In this document: positions 1 through 9,307 of the stretch, one piece after another
Position numbering within the stretch: position 1 is the first letter of the stretch
Layout: the number at the start of each line of letters is the position of its first letter
DNA from: a virus
Length of the DNA: 58,751 nt
Direction: 5' to 3' (one strand)
Virus record (IMG/VR): IMGVR_UViG_3300036851_000283
Span: 1 to 58,751 of that record
Program-made: the position numbers and the translations under genes
Notes under the pieces: model-generated
What the model was told of the DNA's origin: nothing
The model's database searches: none
The model's input: only the letters and a program-made list of their open reading frames with translations

Positions 1-127
1 GATTTCCGATTTGAAGCAGGAGATTGCAACCCGCCAAAAAATAACCCGCGAGCGTTCGCCGTCTCCTTACAACGCGGAGACGCTGCGATTGCGTCAGGAA
101 CTCGAAACTTTGCAGGCCGAGCGCGAT
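1..127. repeat. Terminal direct repeat, left copy
   Basis: The first 127 bases are identical to bases 58625-58751. An exact overlap of this length at contig ends is typical of a circular or circularly permuted genome closed by an assembler. The same open frame runs through both copies, so the unique genome is about 58,624 bp. A true 127-bp terminal repeat in the virion DNA cannot be excluded from sequence alone. Confidence 0.95.
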
Positions 128-2023
128 TCCATTTTTGGAACAGGACTGACCCCCGCGCAACAACTGGAGCGGGCGGAGAAATCTGCCGAGCGTCAGATTG
201 CGGAGTTGGAGCGCCAGATTAAAACCGGCGAGATATTCTCCAAGAGCAAAGTGCCGTTCAGCGGCGAAAGCCCGCAATTGACTGCGGCCAAAGCGAAGAT
301 CGAGGAATTGAAACTGCAACGCCAGTTTGCGCGGGAGGCAATCCAGCCAAGAACCGAGCCGGAGGTTGTCAGGAACGAAGCCCGCGTGAAGTCGCTCGAC
401 AAGCAGATTCAGGCCATCGAAAAACAACTCGCGGACGATGCGGTATTCAGCAAGCCAAAGAAAGAGCGGACCCCATCGGAAGATTCGCGCATCCAGGAAA
501 GAGAGGCGAAACTGGAGGAGTTGAAGAAAGAACGCCAGTTTGCGCGGGAGCGAAATCAGCCGGGAATCGAGCCACATGAAGCCTTCCTCTTGAACTACCT
601 AATGCGACTGCGACGGAGCGAGGCTGATTATACCGACCGTCTGGCGAAAGGTGACTTTCAAAAGAAGGCCAAGAAAGAGCCTGAAACCGATCCTCAGATT
701 CTTGCGGCAATGGCGAAGGTTGAAAAGGCCAAGAGCGACTATCGGCGGGGACTGGCTCAATACGAGCTTAACCGACGCAGCCGAAACCAGAAGATTTGGG
801 ACGGCATCAAGCTGGCGAAGAATGCGTTTGTGAACATCATTTCATCTTACGACTTCTCTGCGCCACGGCAGGCTTTTGGCGCCATTCTTGGAAACGCGAC
901 CCGGCTGATAACTAATCCAAAGCGCGGCGCCGAACTATTGGCCACCCCGTTCCGTGACATGTTCCGGGCGTGGGCAAGTGAGGAAACATCATCCGTAATT
1001 GAGCAGCGCATCAAGAACCGACCGAACGCGCTCAATGGTGCGGACAAGAAGGCTGGGATTCAGTACACCGATCTTCACAACCCCATCTTCACCAAGCGCG
1101 AGGAAAACGCCCAATCCGTTTTGGACGACCTGGCGGCGCTGCCAATCAAGACCGGAAACGCGCTAAAAACTACCGTTACCGCGCCGCTCAAGATTGCAGC
1201 CAAAGGCGTGCGAATGAGCAATCGCGCCTTCGTCACCTATTTGAACGTGACCCGCGCCGGACTCTTTGATGAACTGCTGCGGGCGCAGTTTTCCGACCGT
1301 CCTCCAACTGATGTCGAACTAAAAGTCATTGGCAACATTGTCAACCTTGCAACCGGGCGTGGTGATCTAAGTCCGGGCGTGGCAAAAGCTGCGAGCGAGA
1401 TTCTTTGGGCGCCAAGCCTGCTGGCCAGCCGGATTCAAACCCTGGTCGGACAGCCATTTTGGGGCAAGTCAGGGCGTGAAGGAGGAAGTCGGGCACGGAA
1501 GATCGCCGCTCAGGAGTACGCCCGATGGATTGTTTCAGGGGCGGCACTGTACGCCATAAGCAGATTGTTCGACGACGACGATGACAAAATCACATCAAGC
1601 GATGCGGGCAAGATCGTTCGCGGTAACACCCGCATTGACCCGTGGGCTGGCTACCAACAAAACGTGGTTCTGGCGGCTCGCTTGGCGACGGGAGAAACCA
1701 CGTCATCCACGACCGGAAAGACCCGCGACATCTCGGGATTCGGGACCGGCGAAGTCATCTGGAATTTCTTAAAAAACAAGACGCGACCAGACATCGCCGC
1801 CGCCGTGAAGTTGGCGATTGCCGCAATTGATTCAGGCAAGGATTCCGGGGTTCGGGTAACTCCCGGCGAGGCAGTAAAATCCGTCGTTCCGGTTCCGCTG
1901 GCGTTGCGGGAAGTTGTCGAGGTTATGCGTGACCGAGGAATGACAGAGGGGGCAATCATATCGGCCTTGGCCGTGTTTGGCGCTGGCGTCTCGGTTTACG
2001 AGGATAAAGAGATTCAAAAATAG
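1..2023 (+). CDS. Giant internal virion protein, C-terminal part (gene continues from 55446)
   Basis: This is the 3' part of a gene that begins at 55446 and crosses the contig junction; joined, it encodes about 1733 residues. The part here opens with about 260 charged residues carrying three degenerate copies of a coiled-coil unit (around 'VFSK', 'KLEELKKERQFARE' and 'QPG.EP'). It then changes to a long alanine-, glycine- and isoleucine-rich region of about 400 residues with a run of four to five aspartates. This plan resembles the large 'polyvalent' or ejection proteins stored in short-tailed phage heads and delivered through the host envelope; that role is inferred. No enzyme motif was recognised. 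The TAG stop is 2 bases before the next ATG. Confidence 0.85.
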   Translation, partial: ISDLKQEIATRQKITRERSPSPYNAETLRLRQELETLQAERDSIFGTGLTPAQQLERAEKSAERQIAELERQIKTGEIFSKSKVPFSGESPQLTAAKAKIEELKLQRQFAREAIQPRTEPEVVRNEARVKSLDKQIQAIEKQLADDAVFSKPKKERTPSEDSRIQEREAKLEELKKERQFARERNQPGIEPHEAFLLNYLMRLRRSEADYTDRLAKGDFQKKAKKEPETDPQILAAMAKVEKAKSDYRRGLAQYELNRRSRNQKIWDGIKLAKNAFVNIISSYDFSAPRQAFGAILGNATRLITNPKRGAELLATPFRDMFRAWASEETSSVIEQRIKNRPNALNGADKKAGIQYTDLHNPIFTKREENAQSVLDDLAALPIKTGNALKTTVTAPLKIAAKGVRMSNRAFVTYLNVTRAGLFDELLRAQFSDRPPTDVELKVIGNIVNLATGRGDLSPGVAKAASEILWAPSLLASRIQTLVGQPFWGKSGREGGSRARKIAAQEYARWIVSGAALYAISRLFDDDDDKITSSDAGKIVRGNTRIDPWAGYQQNVVLAARLATGETTSSTTGKTRDISGFGTGEVIWNFLKNKTRPDIAAAVKLAIAAIDSGKDSGVRVTPGEAVKSVVPVPLALREVVEVMRDRGMTEGAIISALAVFGAGVSVYEDKEIQK

Positions 2024-2025
2024 CC

Positions 2026-2457
2026 ATGATTCTCAAACTAAAGTCGCCTCAAGCGCAATTTCCAAATGCAGGTTGGCCTTTTAAGGACCCGAGAACCGGC
2101 TTCACCGTCAAAGGCGTTGCCGCGTACGAACAAACCGCGCACGGCCTCGCTCACAAGATCATCAAGAATCGTCGCGCCAATCCGCATTTGTATTCGGCGA
2201 GCGAGCCGCAATGGTTTGATACCGAGAGTGTCGTTCAAGAAATCTATCAACTGAAAAAGTCAACGCACCCGGAATTGTTCACCGATTCTACAGCGTCTTT
2301 ACCAGCGCCCACCGCCGACAAGAAGGTAACGACCCCGCAAGGCTTGAAGTGCCCGGAGTGCGGAAGCGCAGATGTGACGGCATTGGGCTGCAAAACTTGT
2401 TCAGGAAATCGCATTAAATCTTACAAGTGCAACGCTTGCAATAAGGGCTGGAAATGA
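2026..2457 (+). CDS. Hypothetical protein with C-terminal zinc ribbon
   Basis: 143 residues, starting 2 bases after the giant virion gene. The last 35 residues hold three Cys-x2-Cys pairs (CPEC, CKTC, CNAC), a zinc-ribbon arrangement; the N-terminal 100 residues match nothing I recognise. Its stop overlaps the next start (ATGA), so it heads a string of coupled small genes. Zinc binding is inferred from the cysteine spacing; a nucleic-acid role is possible but not shown. Confidence 0.8.
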   Translation: MILKLKSPQAQFPNAGWPFKDPRTGFTVKGVAAYEQTAHGLAHKIIKNRRANPHLYSASEPQWFDTESVVQEIYQLKKSTHPELFTDSTASLPAPTADKKVTTPQGLKCPECGSADVTALGCKTCSGNRIKSYKCNACNKGWK

Positions 2458-2744
2458 AACGAACCAACTGCATTTGCGGAAGAAGTGTCATCGGACGACC
2501 AATCACATATTGGTTTCACACTGACGAAACGGTTGTTGATTGTGATTGTGGGGCACAGGCTGTAATTGAAGGAGATGAAGTGGCAAGAATGAACTGGTGT
2601 TTAACTAATGCCGCGCTGCATTACTTTGCGCCGCCCGGCACGGAAAGAAACACAATTATGGCATTCAGATACAGGGCACACGAGAGATTGTGTGACGAGG
2701 TTGCCCCAGATTTAATTCTCTGTGGACGGCTTTACACACCATGA
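2454..2744 (+). CDS. Cysteine-rich hypothetical protein
   Basis: 96 residues with cysteine pairs near the N-terminus (CICG and CDCG), spaced like a small zinc site. It overlaps both neighbours by 4 bases, which suggests translational coupling. Function unknown. Confidence 0.75.
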   Translation: MKRTNCICGRSVIGRPITYWFHTDETVVDCDCGAQAVIEGDEVARMNWCLTNAALHYFAPPGTERNTIMAFRYRAHERLCDEVAPDLILCGRLYTP

Positions 2745-3136
2745 ACCTCCTCACCAAAGCCGCCCGCCTCAAAAACGGAATCCTTATTCTCCAAGAATGG
2801 CTTGGTGAAGGGGGAATTGCCGCCGATCAAGAACTTGCCCAGAAGCGCACAAATACGTGCATCGGCTGCCCCCTAAACCGTCCCGGCTCTTTCGCCTCCG
2901 AAGCCATCGCCAAGGCCATCAAATCCCAGGTGGAATTGAGAAACGAACTGGGGTTGCGGACCAACGGCATCAAGTCTTTGCATACGTGTCAGGCGTGCTT
3001 GTGCTATCTTCCGCTCAAAGTCTTTGTCCCGATTGAAAATCTGGCGGCTTACGAGACGGCGGAGACTCTGGCCAACTACGACCCGAATTGCTGGGTGTTG
3101 GCCGAGTCGAAAGAACTCGCGGAGGGCTTGAAATGA
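2741..3136 (+). CDS. Hypothetical protein with two cysteine clusters
   Basis: 131 residues. Contains CIGCPLN near residue 40 and CQACLC near residue 83, with a further CW near residue 120. Such paired clusters are common in uncharacterised phage proteins and suggest one structural zinc. Start and stop both overlap neighbours in ATGA junctions. Confidence 0.78.
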   Translation: MNLLTKAARLKNGILILQEWLGEGGIAADQELAQKRTNTCIGCPLNRPGSFASEAIAKAIKSQVELRNELGLRTNGIKSLHTCQACLCYLPLKVFVPIENLAAYETAETLANYDPNCWVLAESKELAEGLK

Positions 3137-3246
3137 CCGCCAAACAACTATTGGAATTCGCTTTCGAGGTTATATGCCTTGGCGACAAAGAATTTGAGGA
3201 GCTTGAAAGAAAATTGAAGGCACTGGCGGAACGAAATGTAAAATGA
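3133..3246 (+). CDS. Small hypothetical protein, 37 residues
   Basis: ATG at 3133 overlaps the previous TGA, and its own TGA (3244-3246) overlaps the next ATG at 3243, so it exactly fills the gap in a coupled gene string. The peptide is mostly amphipathic helix and lysine/glutamate-rich, beginning MTAKQLLEFAFE. Support is the double ATGA overlap, not homology. Confidence 0.6.
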   Translation: MTAKQLLEFAFEVICLGDKEFEELERKLKALAERNVK

Positions 3247-4181
3247 ATAAATTTATTGCCACCCTCAGCTATCACCAAGAGAACGCTCCACAGGCCGAAA
3301 GTCTGTTGGATTTCATGCTTCGCCTCAACAGCGGAAAACCCAAAGGCCATCTCCTTCTCTGCCACGATGTCGGAGTCCATGCCGAGAACCGGGAGCGCAT
3401 CAAGATTTCCGCCGGACTCGCGTTTGAGCAGGTTTACCCGCTGGAAATACGCAGGCTCGCCGATGGCAACGCGCCCAAGTCGGCCAAGATCAACAACGCC
3501 TTCTATCAGGTCGCGCAACACGTCAGCGATACCTACCTCTGGCCGTTTCTCTGGCTTGAGCCAGATTGCACGCCAACGTGTCAGGACTGGATGGATAAGC
3601 TGTGGGCACAATACGCGAACCAACCCCGAGCCTTTTTCGGAAACCGGATGCAATACCAGTTGAAGGACAAAGACCCGCAGCAGTTCATGGCCCGCGTGGG
3701 CATCTATCCACAGAACGCCATCACGATCCTGCCGCGCATCGAAGCGGCGAATCCATTTGAGTTGGTGTCGGGCAAGGTAGTCGCGCCGAAGCTTACGCCG
3801 ACGAAATTGATTCACCAACTGGCAATCAAGGGCGCGGAGGACGCGGCAAAGGTCAGGCCCGAGGCTTTGATTGTGCATGGGGATAAGAACCAGATTTTGT
3901 TGAACAGCGTAACTGTCAATCCAAAGGAAATTGATAGTAAATTGATAGTTAAATCCGTTTCGGCGCCACTCGTAATGCCAGTTTCGATAGAGGAAGCGCC
4001 ATTCAAAGCAGAGGGAACGGCGGTAATTCACACAACTGCGAAATTAAAACCAGTTGGAAGTAATCTTCCTCCCGACAACGCTCCCCGCCAAACCCGCCGC
4101 CAGAAAGCCGAAGCCTTGGACAAACAACATCGGGATTTGGTTGCAACCAATGGGGCTAGGAGTTCTACTCAGGTTGTATGA
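3243..4181 (+). CDS. Glycosyltransferase-like protein (GT-A type)
   Basis: 312 residues. The N-terminal 190 residues read like a GT-A fold: an opening strand with an early histidine (ATLSYHQEN), a mid-domain strand 'LLLCHDVGV', and an acidic motif in 'FLWLEPDCTP' followed by 'GNRMQYQ'. The C-terminal third is lysine-rich and probably flexible. It likely transfers a sugar to a virion or host-surface glycan; donor and acceptor cannot be read from sequence. It lies between small zinc-site genes just upstream of the portal, and is one of at least four transferase-like genes in the genome. Confidence 0.6.
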   Translation: MNKFIATLSYHQENAPQAESLLDFMLRLNSGKPKGHLLLCHDVGVHAENRERIKISAGLAFEQVYPLEIRRLADGNAPKSAKINNAFYQVAQHVSDTYLWPFLWLEPDCTPTCQDWMDKLWAQYANQPRAFFGNRMQYQLKDKDPQQFMARVGIYPQNAITILPRIEAANPFELVSGKVVAPKLTPTKLIHQLAIKGAEDAAKVRPEALIVHGDKNQILLNSVTVNPKEIDSKLIVKSVSAPLVMPVSIEEAPFKAEGTAVIHTTAKLKPVGSNLPPDNAPRQTRRQKAEALDKQHRDLVATNGARSSTQVV

Positions 4182-4441
4182 AGCACTGCGAGCATTTTTC
4201 GGATAAGATCGTCAGGGATTCTGACGGCAATTACGCAACGGTCTGCGAGCGGTGCGTGACCGAAGAAGATTTGGCGCATGAAGGCTACCGAGAGGCCACT
4301 TACAAGGAAGTGCGTGAACTCCAAAAAACAAATTTCACGCCTCCAAAGTTAAATCCAGAATGGTTTCACGCCACACATCGAATGCTGACGCCATCTTTTA
4401 AGACCGTAAACACAGGGGCGTATCCCAAACAGGATTATTGA
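4178..4441 (+). CDS. Hypothetical protein
   Basis: 87 residues with CEH near the start and CERC near residue 25, a possible zinc pair. The ATG overlaps the stop of the preceding gene and the stop directly abuts the next ATG. No family recognised. Confidence 0.72.
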   Translation: MKHCEHFSDKIVRDSDGNYATVCERCVTEEDLAHEGYREATYKEVRELQKTNFTPPKLNPEWFHATHRMLTPSFKTVNTGAYPKQDY

Positions 4442-4696
4442 ATGAGCGAAGGGCTTACATTTGAACATTTGAAATCCATCACGTCGCAGCTAGGCGCCAC
4501 CGTGGACGACAAATACAGCCTTATTGTTTCATGGGCCACAAGCCGCTGGATTGATGATACCTCTCGGTTTTGCGAAACCTGCTATGATTGGTCGAGAAAG
4601 CGAAAGCTGAAATGGTTCAGGCGCAGAAACAAACAGCACATGAAGGAGGATGCCTCCGAAGTTAAATCCGCCCCCTCTTTCAGACCACTCCTATGA
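4442..4696 (+). CDS. Hypothetical protein
   Basis: 84 residues, rich in aromatic and basic residues, with no family I recognise. It directly abuts the preceding gene and overlaps the portal start by 4 bases (ATGA), so its translation is probably coupled to the portal. Confidence 0.7.
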   Translation: MSEGLTFEHLKSITSQLGATVDDKYSLIVSWATSRWIDDTSRFCETCYDWSRKRKLKWFRRRNKQHMKEDASEVKSAPSFRPLL

Positions 4697-7026
4697 GCGA
4701 AAAACCCTCACGCTTTGCCACGCCTTCCGACTGCCTCAAGATCGTAAACGACATTGAGACTTCGATGTTGCCTCGCTCGGGCGACCGGGCGATTATCAAC
4801 GCTCAGTTTAACGGCGCCCGACCGTTCTCCGCAGCGGAGGAAAAAGAGCATCAGATTCAAGTCAACGCCAACTTCCTCGAAGGCTACAAGATTGCCCAAT
4901 CCGGCATTTTGCAGATGAACACGGCGCTCCTCTACAAAGAACGGTTCTTCAATGCCAAACTTCTCAAGGGGAAGCCTACCAAGCGTCAGGAATGGTCGGA
5001 AGCTCTGACCAACAACATTCATCGGCCACTCAAACGCGGCAAGTCGGGCAAGAAGTTCACCTACCTGATGCAGAATCGGAATGCCGCGCTCACCTTGCAC
5101 GGCATAGGCCCGCTCTGGTGGTCAAACGACTTCGACTGGATGCCAAAATTCGTTGCTCTGGACGACCTGCTTATCCCGACTGACACGCCCTTGGACTTCG
5201 AGGACGAGCTTGGATATTTCGGGGTGAATCAATGGCTGACGGCCTGGCAACTCTACAAGATGACCATGGGCGAGAAGGTCAAGCCGGGTTGGAACAAGGA
5301 ACTGGCGAAGCAGATTATCCAGTCCATGCTCGAATCCCAAAATTTCAGTCCCGACTATTGGGACAAGCCGGAAAAGTTGGAGGAGCTTTGGAAGCAGCGC
5401 AGCACGTTCCTCAACAGCGATGCCATCCCCAAGTGCAAGCTGACGACGATTTACTGTCAGGACGACAAGACGGGTCAATGGTGGCGCAAGATCATCGTCA
5501 GGGAGAATCAGGCGCTTCAAATCACCCACGTCTCAACCGACAAGTTTTTGTACGACGGGGAATCAGCTTTTGCGGAAGTCATTGACCGGGTTTTGCATGT
5601 GCAGTTTGGCGACGGCAGCGTGGTTGCGCCGTTCAAGTATCGGTCGGTTCGGGGATTGGGCGTCTTGCTTTACTCAGTCATCGAATTGATGAACCGCCTG
5701 CGTTGTCAGTTTACGCAGAGCGTGTTTACCGACTTGATGCCGCTGATTCGCATTGAGAATCCGACCGACCGCGACCGGCCAAAAATGTTGCAGATGCAAC
5801 CCTATGGCGTGGTTGACCATGGAGTTACGTTCGTCACCCAGCAGGAGCGTCACCAGCCCACCTATCAACTTGTCGAGGCTGCAATGAACGAGTTCCGGCA
5901 GTTGATGTCGGAATCAAGCTCGTCCTACGTTCAGGACATTGACACCGGCACGGGCAAGGAGATGACGTTGGGAGAGGCTCAGATTCGATTGCAGTCGGTG
6001 AACAAGATGGTGGCAAGCATGTTGAGTGCAGCGTACTTCCAAGAGGTCTTTCTTTACGAGGAAATCTTGCGCCGGTTCTTTAGCCGCACGAGTAAAGACC
6101 CGGAAGTTGTCCAGTTTCAAAGTCGTTGCAAGTCCGATGGCATCCCCGACGACATGATGAATTCGGAGTGCTGGCAGATTGATATTACGAAGGCTTTCGG
6201 TGCGGGCGATCAAAGTTTGGCCCAGCAGGAAATCGCGTTCCTATCCAACGTCGCTCCGCAGCTTGATCCCACGGCCCAGCGCAAGGTTCGCCGGATGTCT
6301 ATTTCGGTGATGACCCGAAATCCTGAGTTGGCGGATGATTTGGTGCCGCAAGAGCAGGTCATTGGCACGGAAGGGCGCAAGGCAGCGGAGAGCTTGTTTG
6401 GAACTCTCATGCAGGGCGCACAGGTCAACCCGATTGAGGGCATCGAGCAAACCGATTACATCGCGGCCATGATGCAAATGATGGGCAACGTCGTTGAACG
6501 CATCCAGACAACCGACCAGATGGGGACGATGCAGGAAGTGATGGGGCTGCAAACTGTCGCGGGCGACATCGAGCAACACCTTCAACTCATCTCCGACGAT
6601 CCGGCGCAGAAAGAGTTTGTGACCGAGGCTGGCAAGGAATTGGGCAAGCTGATGAACTTGGTCAAGGCGTTCGCGCAACGGTTGGAGGAAAAGGCTCAGG
6701 AAGGCCAGCAAGACCCGGAGAAAATGGCGAAGATTCAACTCGACCAGCAAGCTGCCGCGCAAAAGTTGGAAATCAACCAAGCTAACTTCCAGCAAAAGTT
6801 TGAACAGAAGCAGGCTTCATTTGAGCAAAAGATGGCGCAGAGCGAACAAAATCAAGCGATCAGTATTCAGCAGAGCTTGGACAGTGCCGCCGCCGAAATC
6901 GAAAGCATGAAGGCCAAGGCCATTGCTGAGATTCAGGCGTTACAGGCCAAGACTTCGGCGGAGATTCAGGCGACCAAAATCAAGGCCGAGAACCAGCCCG
7001 CCCCGGCCAAGGCAGAGAAGGCTTGA
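4693..7026 (+). CDS. Portal protein
   Basis: 777 residues, the usual size for portals of short-tailed phages. The portal is the dodecameric ring at one capsid vertex through which DNA enters and leaves. The body (residues about 20-560) is portal-like, with a stretch around 'VIELMNRLRCQF' near residue 330 preceding the stem region and 'GTGKEMTLGEAQIR' near residue 415. The final 150 residues are a glutamine- and lysine-rich coiled coil that could form a barrel or contact scaffold. The scaffold follows after three small genes; the capsid gene lies 9 kb further on. Assigned by size, position and pattern rather than a diagnostic motif. Confidence 0.82.
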   Translation: MSEKPSRFATPSDCLKIVNDIETSMLPRSGDRAIINAQFNGARPFSAAEEKEHQIQVNANFLEGYKIAQSGILQMNTALLYKERFFNAKLLKGKPTKRQEWSEALTNNIHRPLKRGKSGKKFTYLMQNRNAALTLHGIGPLWWSNDFDWMPKFVALDDLLIPTDTPLDFEDELGYFGVNQWLTAWQLYKMTMGEKVKPGWNKELAKQIIQSMLESQNFSPDYWDKPEKLEELWKQRSTFLNSDAIPKCKLTTIYCQDDKTGQWWRKIIVRENQALQITHVSTDKFLYDGESAFAEVIDRVLHVQFGDGSVVAPFKYRSVRGLGVLLYSVIELMNRLRCQFTQSVFTDLMPLIRIENPTDRDRPKMLQMQPYGVVDHGVTFVTQQERHQPTYQLVEAAMNEFRQLMSESSSSYVQDIDTGTGKEMTLGEAQIRLQSVNKMVASMLSAAYFQEVFLYEEILRRFFSRTSKDPEVVQFQSRCKSDGIPDDMMNSECWQIDITKAFGAGDQSLAQQEIAFLSNVAPQLDPTAQRKVRRMSISVMTRNPELADDLVPQEQVIGTEGRKAAESLFGTLMQGAQVNPIEGIEQTDYIAAMMQMMGNVVERIQTTDQMGTMQEVMGLQTVAGDIEQHLQLISDDPAQKEFVTEAGKELGKLMNLVKAFAQRLEEKAQEGQQDPEKMAKIQLDQQAAAQKLEINQANFQQKFEQKQASFEQKMAQSEQNQAISIQQSLDSAAAEIESMKAKAIAEIQALQAKTSAEIQATKIKAENQPAPAKAEKA

Positions 7027-7040
7027 CACTGATGTATCAA
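7023..7040 (+). promoter_or_regulatory. 18-bp dyad TTGACA-N6-TATCAA
   Basis: One of ten copies of the dispersed element; here the right arm differs at one base. It overlaps the portal stop and lies 23 bases before the ATG at 7064. No good -10 follows at the usual 16 bases (CGTAAC). Confidence 0.55.
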
Positions 7041-7063
7041 TCGTCGTAACGTGGCGCACGTAA

Positions 7064-7348
7064 ATGGCTATCCCATATTCCCCAAAGCAACGCTTTCAGC
7101 AGAACACCGAACGGCGGCAGGCGTGGTCAGGAATCGTCGGCTCGCATGTTTACACCGATGCCATTATCCACGCTCAGGCATCCATGGCCGCAGCGGGCTT
7201 CAAGGAAAGCGAAATGACGGGCGTCAACAACTTCATCGTTTACCTGAGTAATCTCAGCGAAGATATTCCGGTCAACAATCCGATTCCGGCGAAGCAGTTG
7301 AAGTCCTACGACGAACCCTTTGGCAAACCACCGACCGAGACGCACTAA
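7064..7348 (+). CDS. Hypothetical protein
   Basis: 94 residues, no recognised family. It follows the portal and the dispersed dyad at 7023-7040 and precedes other small genes ahead of the scaffold, so a minor head role is possible but unproven. Confidence 0.72.
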   Translation: MAIPYSPKQRFQQNTERRQAWSGIVGSHVYTDAIIHAQASMAAAGFKESEMTGVNNFIVYLSNLSEDIPVNNPIPAKQLKSYDEPFGKPPTETH

Positions 7349-7351
7349 TTT

Positions 7352-7675
7352 ATGAGCAATGCAATTACACTTCCATACCAAAAACTGGCCCCTATAACCA
7401 CCGAACAACTAAAATCTGTTGCCCGGTTGCTTGCTTCAAACAAACACGCGCAGCTATCCTTATTGTTTTCGACTTTGGTGGAGGGTGGAGATGATATGCC
7501 GTTCAACCACTTGAACAGCCCGGAGTTTGGAGAAATATGGCATTCTCTTTTTTTACTAGAAAAAGTTGTTAATTTGTGCAACGGCACAAAAAATCCTTTC
7601 TGGGACGGCACCACAAATAGCGATTCGATGGCGGAAGAAATTCTCAAAGCATTCAAAGACGCCGGCGGAAAATAA
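7352..7675 (+). CDS. Hypothetical protein
   Basis: 107 residues, largely helical, starting 3 bases after the previous stop. No motif recognised. Its A+T-richer codons set it apart slightly from the portal and scaffold genes, as is common for accessory phage genes. Confidence 0.68.
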   Translation: MSNAITLPYQKLAPITTEQLKSVARLLASNKHAQLSLLFSTLVEGGDDMPFNHLNSPEFGEIWHSLFLLEKVVNLCNGTKNPFWDGTTNSDSMAEEILKAFKDAGGK

Positions 7676-7678
7676 GTT

Positions 7679-7834
7679 ATGGAAAAGGAAGTGTTAGATT
7701 TTAGGAACTACCTGTTCAGACTCAAATCAGACGACGACAGAAAAGAAGCGATTGCTGTTGCGCTGGCGGAGGTTTGTATTTGGTGTGGTGAAATAACGCA
7801 CGGCAAAATCTGCCCGTGCCAGAACGACGAATAA
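7679..7834 (+). CDS. Small cysteine-rich protein, 51 residues
   Basis: ATG at 7679 lies 3 bases after the previous stop and the TAA is 3 bases before the scaffold ATG. The second half holds CIWCGE and CPCQ, a plausible four-cysteine zinc site. Confidence 0.62.
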   Translation: MEKEVLDFRNYLFRLKSDDDRKEAIAVALAEVCIWCGEITHGKICPCQNDE

Positions 7835-7837
7835 TTT

Positions 7838-9067
7838 ATGCCAGAAACACTCGAAGCACCAGCACCCCCCGCCTCACCCGGAGGCATTGACGCAATGATG
7901 GCCCAGCTTGATAAAGCTGCGGCTGCGGGCAAGAACGTCGGCGATACGCCGCCAACGCCAAAGACTCCCGAAACGCCTCCTGCGGCCAAGCCAGAGGATG
8001 ACAAGCCCGCTGCCACCCCTCCGGCAGCCCCGGCTGCGGCGAAACCTGCCACGACTCCTGCTTCCCCCGCCAAACCCGCTGCGGACGAGATGAACGAAAC
8101 GGCGATGGAGGAGTTTCTCAAGAAGCATCCGAAGCCGTGGCGAGTTTATGAGGCTTCCAAGAAGAAGTGGCAGACGGAGAAGCAATCGCTGGAATCCAGG
8201 ATTGCCGAAATTTCCAACAAGCCCGCTCCAACCGCTGCCGACGACCGAAAACTTGAGGCGCTGACCAAGCAGCTTGAGGAGTATCGCGGCGAGTCCTCCA
8301 AATACAAACAGGAGTTGGTGAAGCGCGATTACACTCAGAGCGACGACTACAAAAAGAACTTCGTCGAAAAGGTGAACACGATTTACACCGAGGCCGTGGG
8401 ATTCGTCCAGCAGTTGCGTGTAAATCAAGGCGACGGCGAGCGCGTTGCGACTCAGGCTGACTTCGACGAACTCCGCGCATTGCCCCTTGGCGCACGTAGG
8501 AAGGCTGCGGTGGACAAGTTCGGGGATTACGCCAACGACGTTCTCTCATTCGTGCGCGATATTGATGTGGTCAAGCGCGATGCCAATCTGGCCGTCCAGC
8601 GTCATGCCGAACAAAACGAGAAGGAATCGGCAGAGCGCGAGACGATGACGGCCAAGCAGCGTCAGGAATACGAGGGCTATTACCGCTCGTCCTTGGAAGG
8701 CATCCAGAAAAACGAGTCTTACGGAAAATGGTTTTCAGAGAATCCTGACGACCCCGAGGCGACGCAGCTTCTCAAAAGCGGATTCGAGGAGATTGACAAA
8801 ATCTCCGCCCAACTCGACACGCTCCCTCCCGATCAACAGGCGGCTTACAGCGCGGTATTCAAGGCGCGAGCAGCGGCATTTCCGAGACTCTTGCTGGAGC
8901 ATGCCCGCTTGCTGGCCAAACAATCCGAACTCGAAGCCGAACTTGCGAAGTATCGCGGGACCGATCCCGGTGCCGAAGCGGGCGCGGGCGGCGACGGCTT
9001 GCAACCGACAAAGAGGATGAACACCGATGCGGCGGCGGCGGCTTTTGATGAAGCGCCGAGAAATTGA
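7838..9067 (+). CDS. Capsid scaffold protein (probable)
   Basis: 409 residues. The first 80 are proline- and alanine-rich and probably disordered; the rest is almost entirely charged helix with coiled-coil segments (around residues 105-165 and 240-300). The C-terminus ends in an alanine run and a short basic tail. This profile and the position after the portal fit an internal scaffold that organises capsid assembly and is then lost. No protease motif is visible. The capsid gene is unusually distant (18216), separated by the accessory island. Confidence 0.72.
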   Translation: MPETLEAPAPPASPGGIDAMMAQLDKAAAAGKNVGDTPPTPKTPETPPAAKPEDDKPAATPPAAPAAAKPATTPASPAKPAADEMNETAMEEFLKKHPKPWRVYEASKKKWQTEKQSLESRIAEISNKPAPTAADDRKLEALTKQLEEYRGESSKYKQELVKRDYTQSDDYKKNFVEKVNTIYTEAVGFVQQLRVNQGDGERVATQADFDELRALPLGARRKAAVDKFGDYANDVLSFVRDIDVVKRDANLAVQRHAEQNEKESAERETMTAKQRQEYEGYYRSSLEGIQKNESYGKWFSENPDDPEATQLLKSGFEEIDKISAQLDTLPPDQQAAYSAVFKARAAAFPRLLLEHARLLAKQSELEAELAKYRGTDPGAEAGAGGDGLQPTKRMNTDAAAAAFDEAPRN

Positions 9068-9095
9068 TTGACAGAATGGTGTCAATTGGTAGGGT
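9068..9095 (+). promoter_or_regulatory. Promoter with dyad: TTGACA-N16-TAGGGT
   Basis: The dyad TTGACA-N6-TGTCAA is at 9068-9085 and a -10-like TAGGGT at 9090-9095, exactly 16 bases after the TTGACA. The ATG of the next gene is at 9102, only six bases after the -10, so the transcript would be nearly or fully leaderless. It marks the start of the accessory island. Confidence 0.7.
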
Positions 9096-9101
9096 GAACG
9101 G

Positions 9102-9305
9102 ATGAACAGAATCGAAAAGAAAAACAAACTCCTTTTAGCCAAACCTGACATTGACTGCGCCATCAAAAAACATGGCCTTGATGCAGTTCGATACGTTGTA
9201 GCCCGCCGAGTCGAACTTGAAAAAGCCAAGCGCAATCTCGCAGCCGAGAAAAGTAAGCTCCAGAAGCGAATGGAGGAAATCGAAGCAAAGCTTGCTAGAA
9301 AATAG
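9102..9305 (+). CDS. Small coiled-coil protein
   Basis: 67 residues, highly charged (about one third Lys/Arg/Glu), predicted to be one long helix. The ATG is six bases from the -10 of the dyad promoter and has no Shine-Dalgarno sequence, consistent with leaderless translation. First gene of the island between scaffold and capsid. Function unknown. Confidence 0.68.
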   Translation: MNRIEKKNKLLLAKPDIDCAIKKHGLDAVRYVVARRVELEKAKRNLAAEKSKLQKRMEEIEAKLARK

Positions 9306-9307
9306 CG

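Noticed and set aside
3015-4031. 338-codon minus-strand frame opposite the glycosyltransferase-like gene
   Set aside because: Low-quality composition; the + strand frames are ATGA-coupled and more protein-like.
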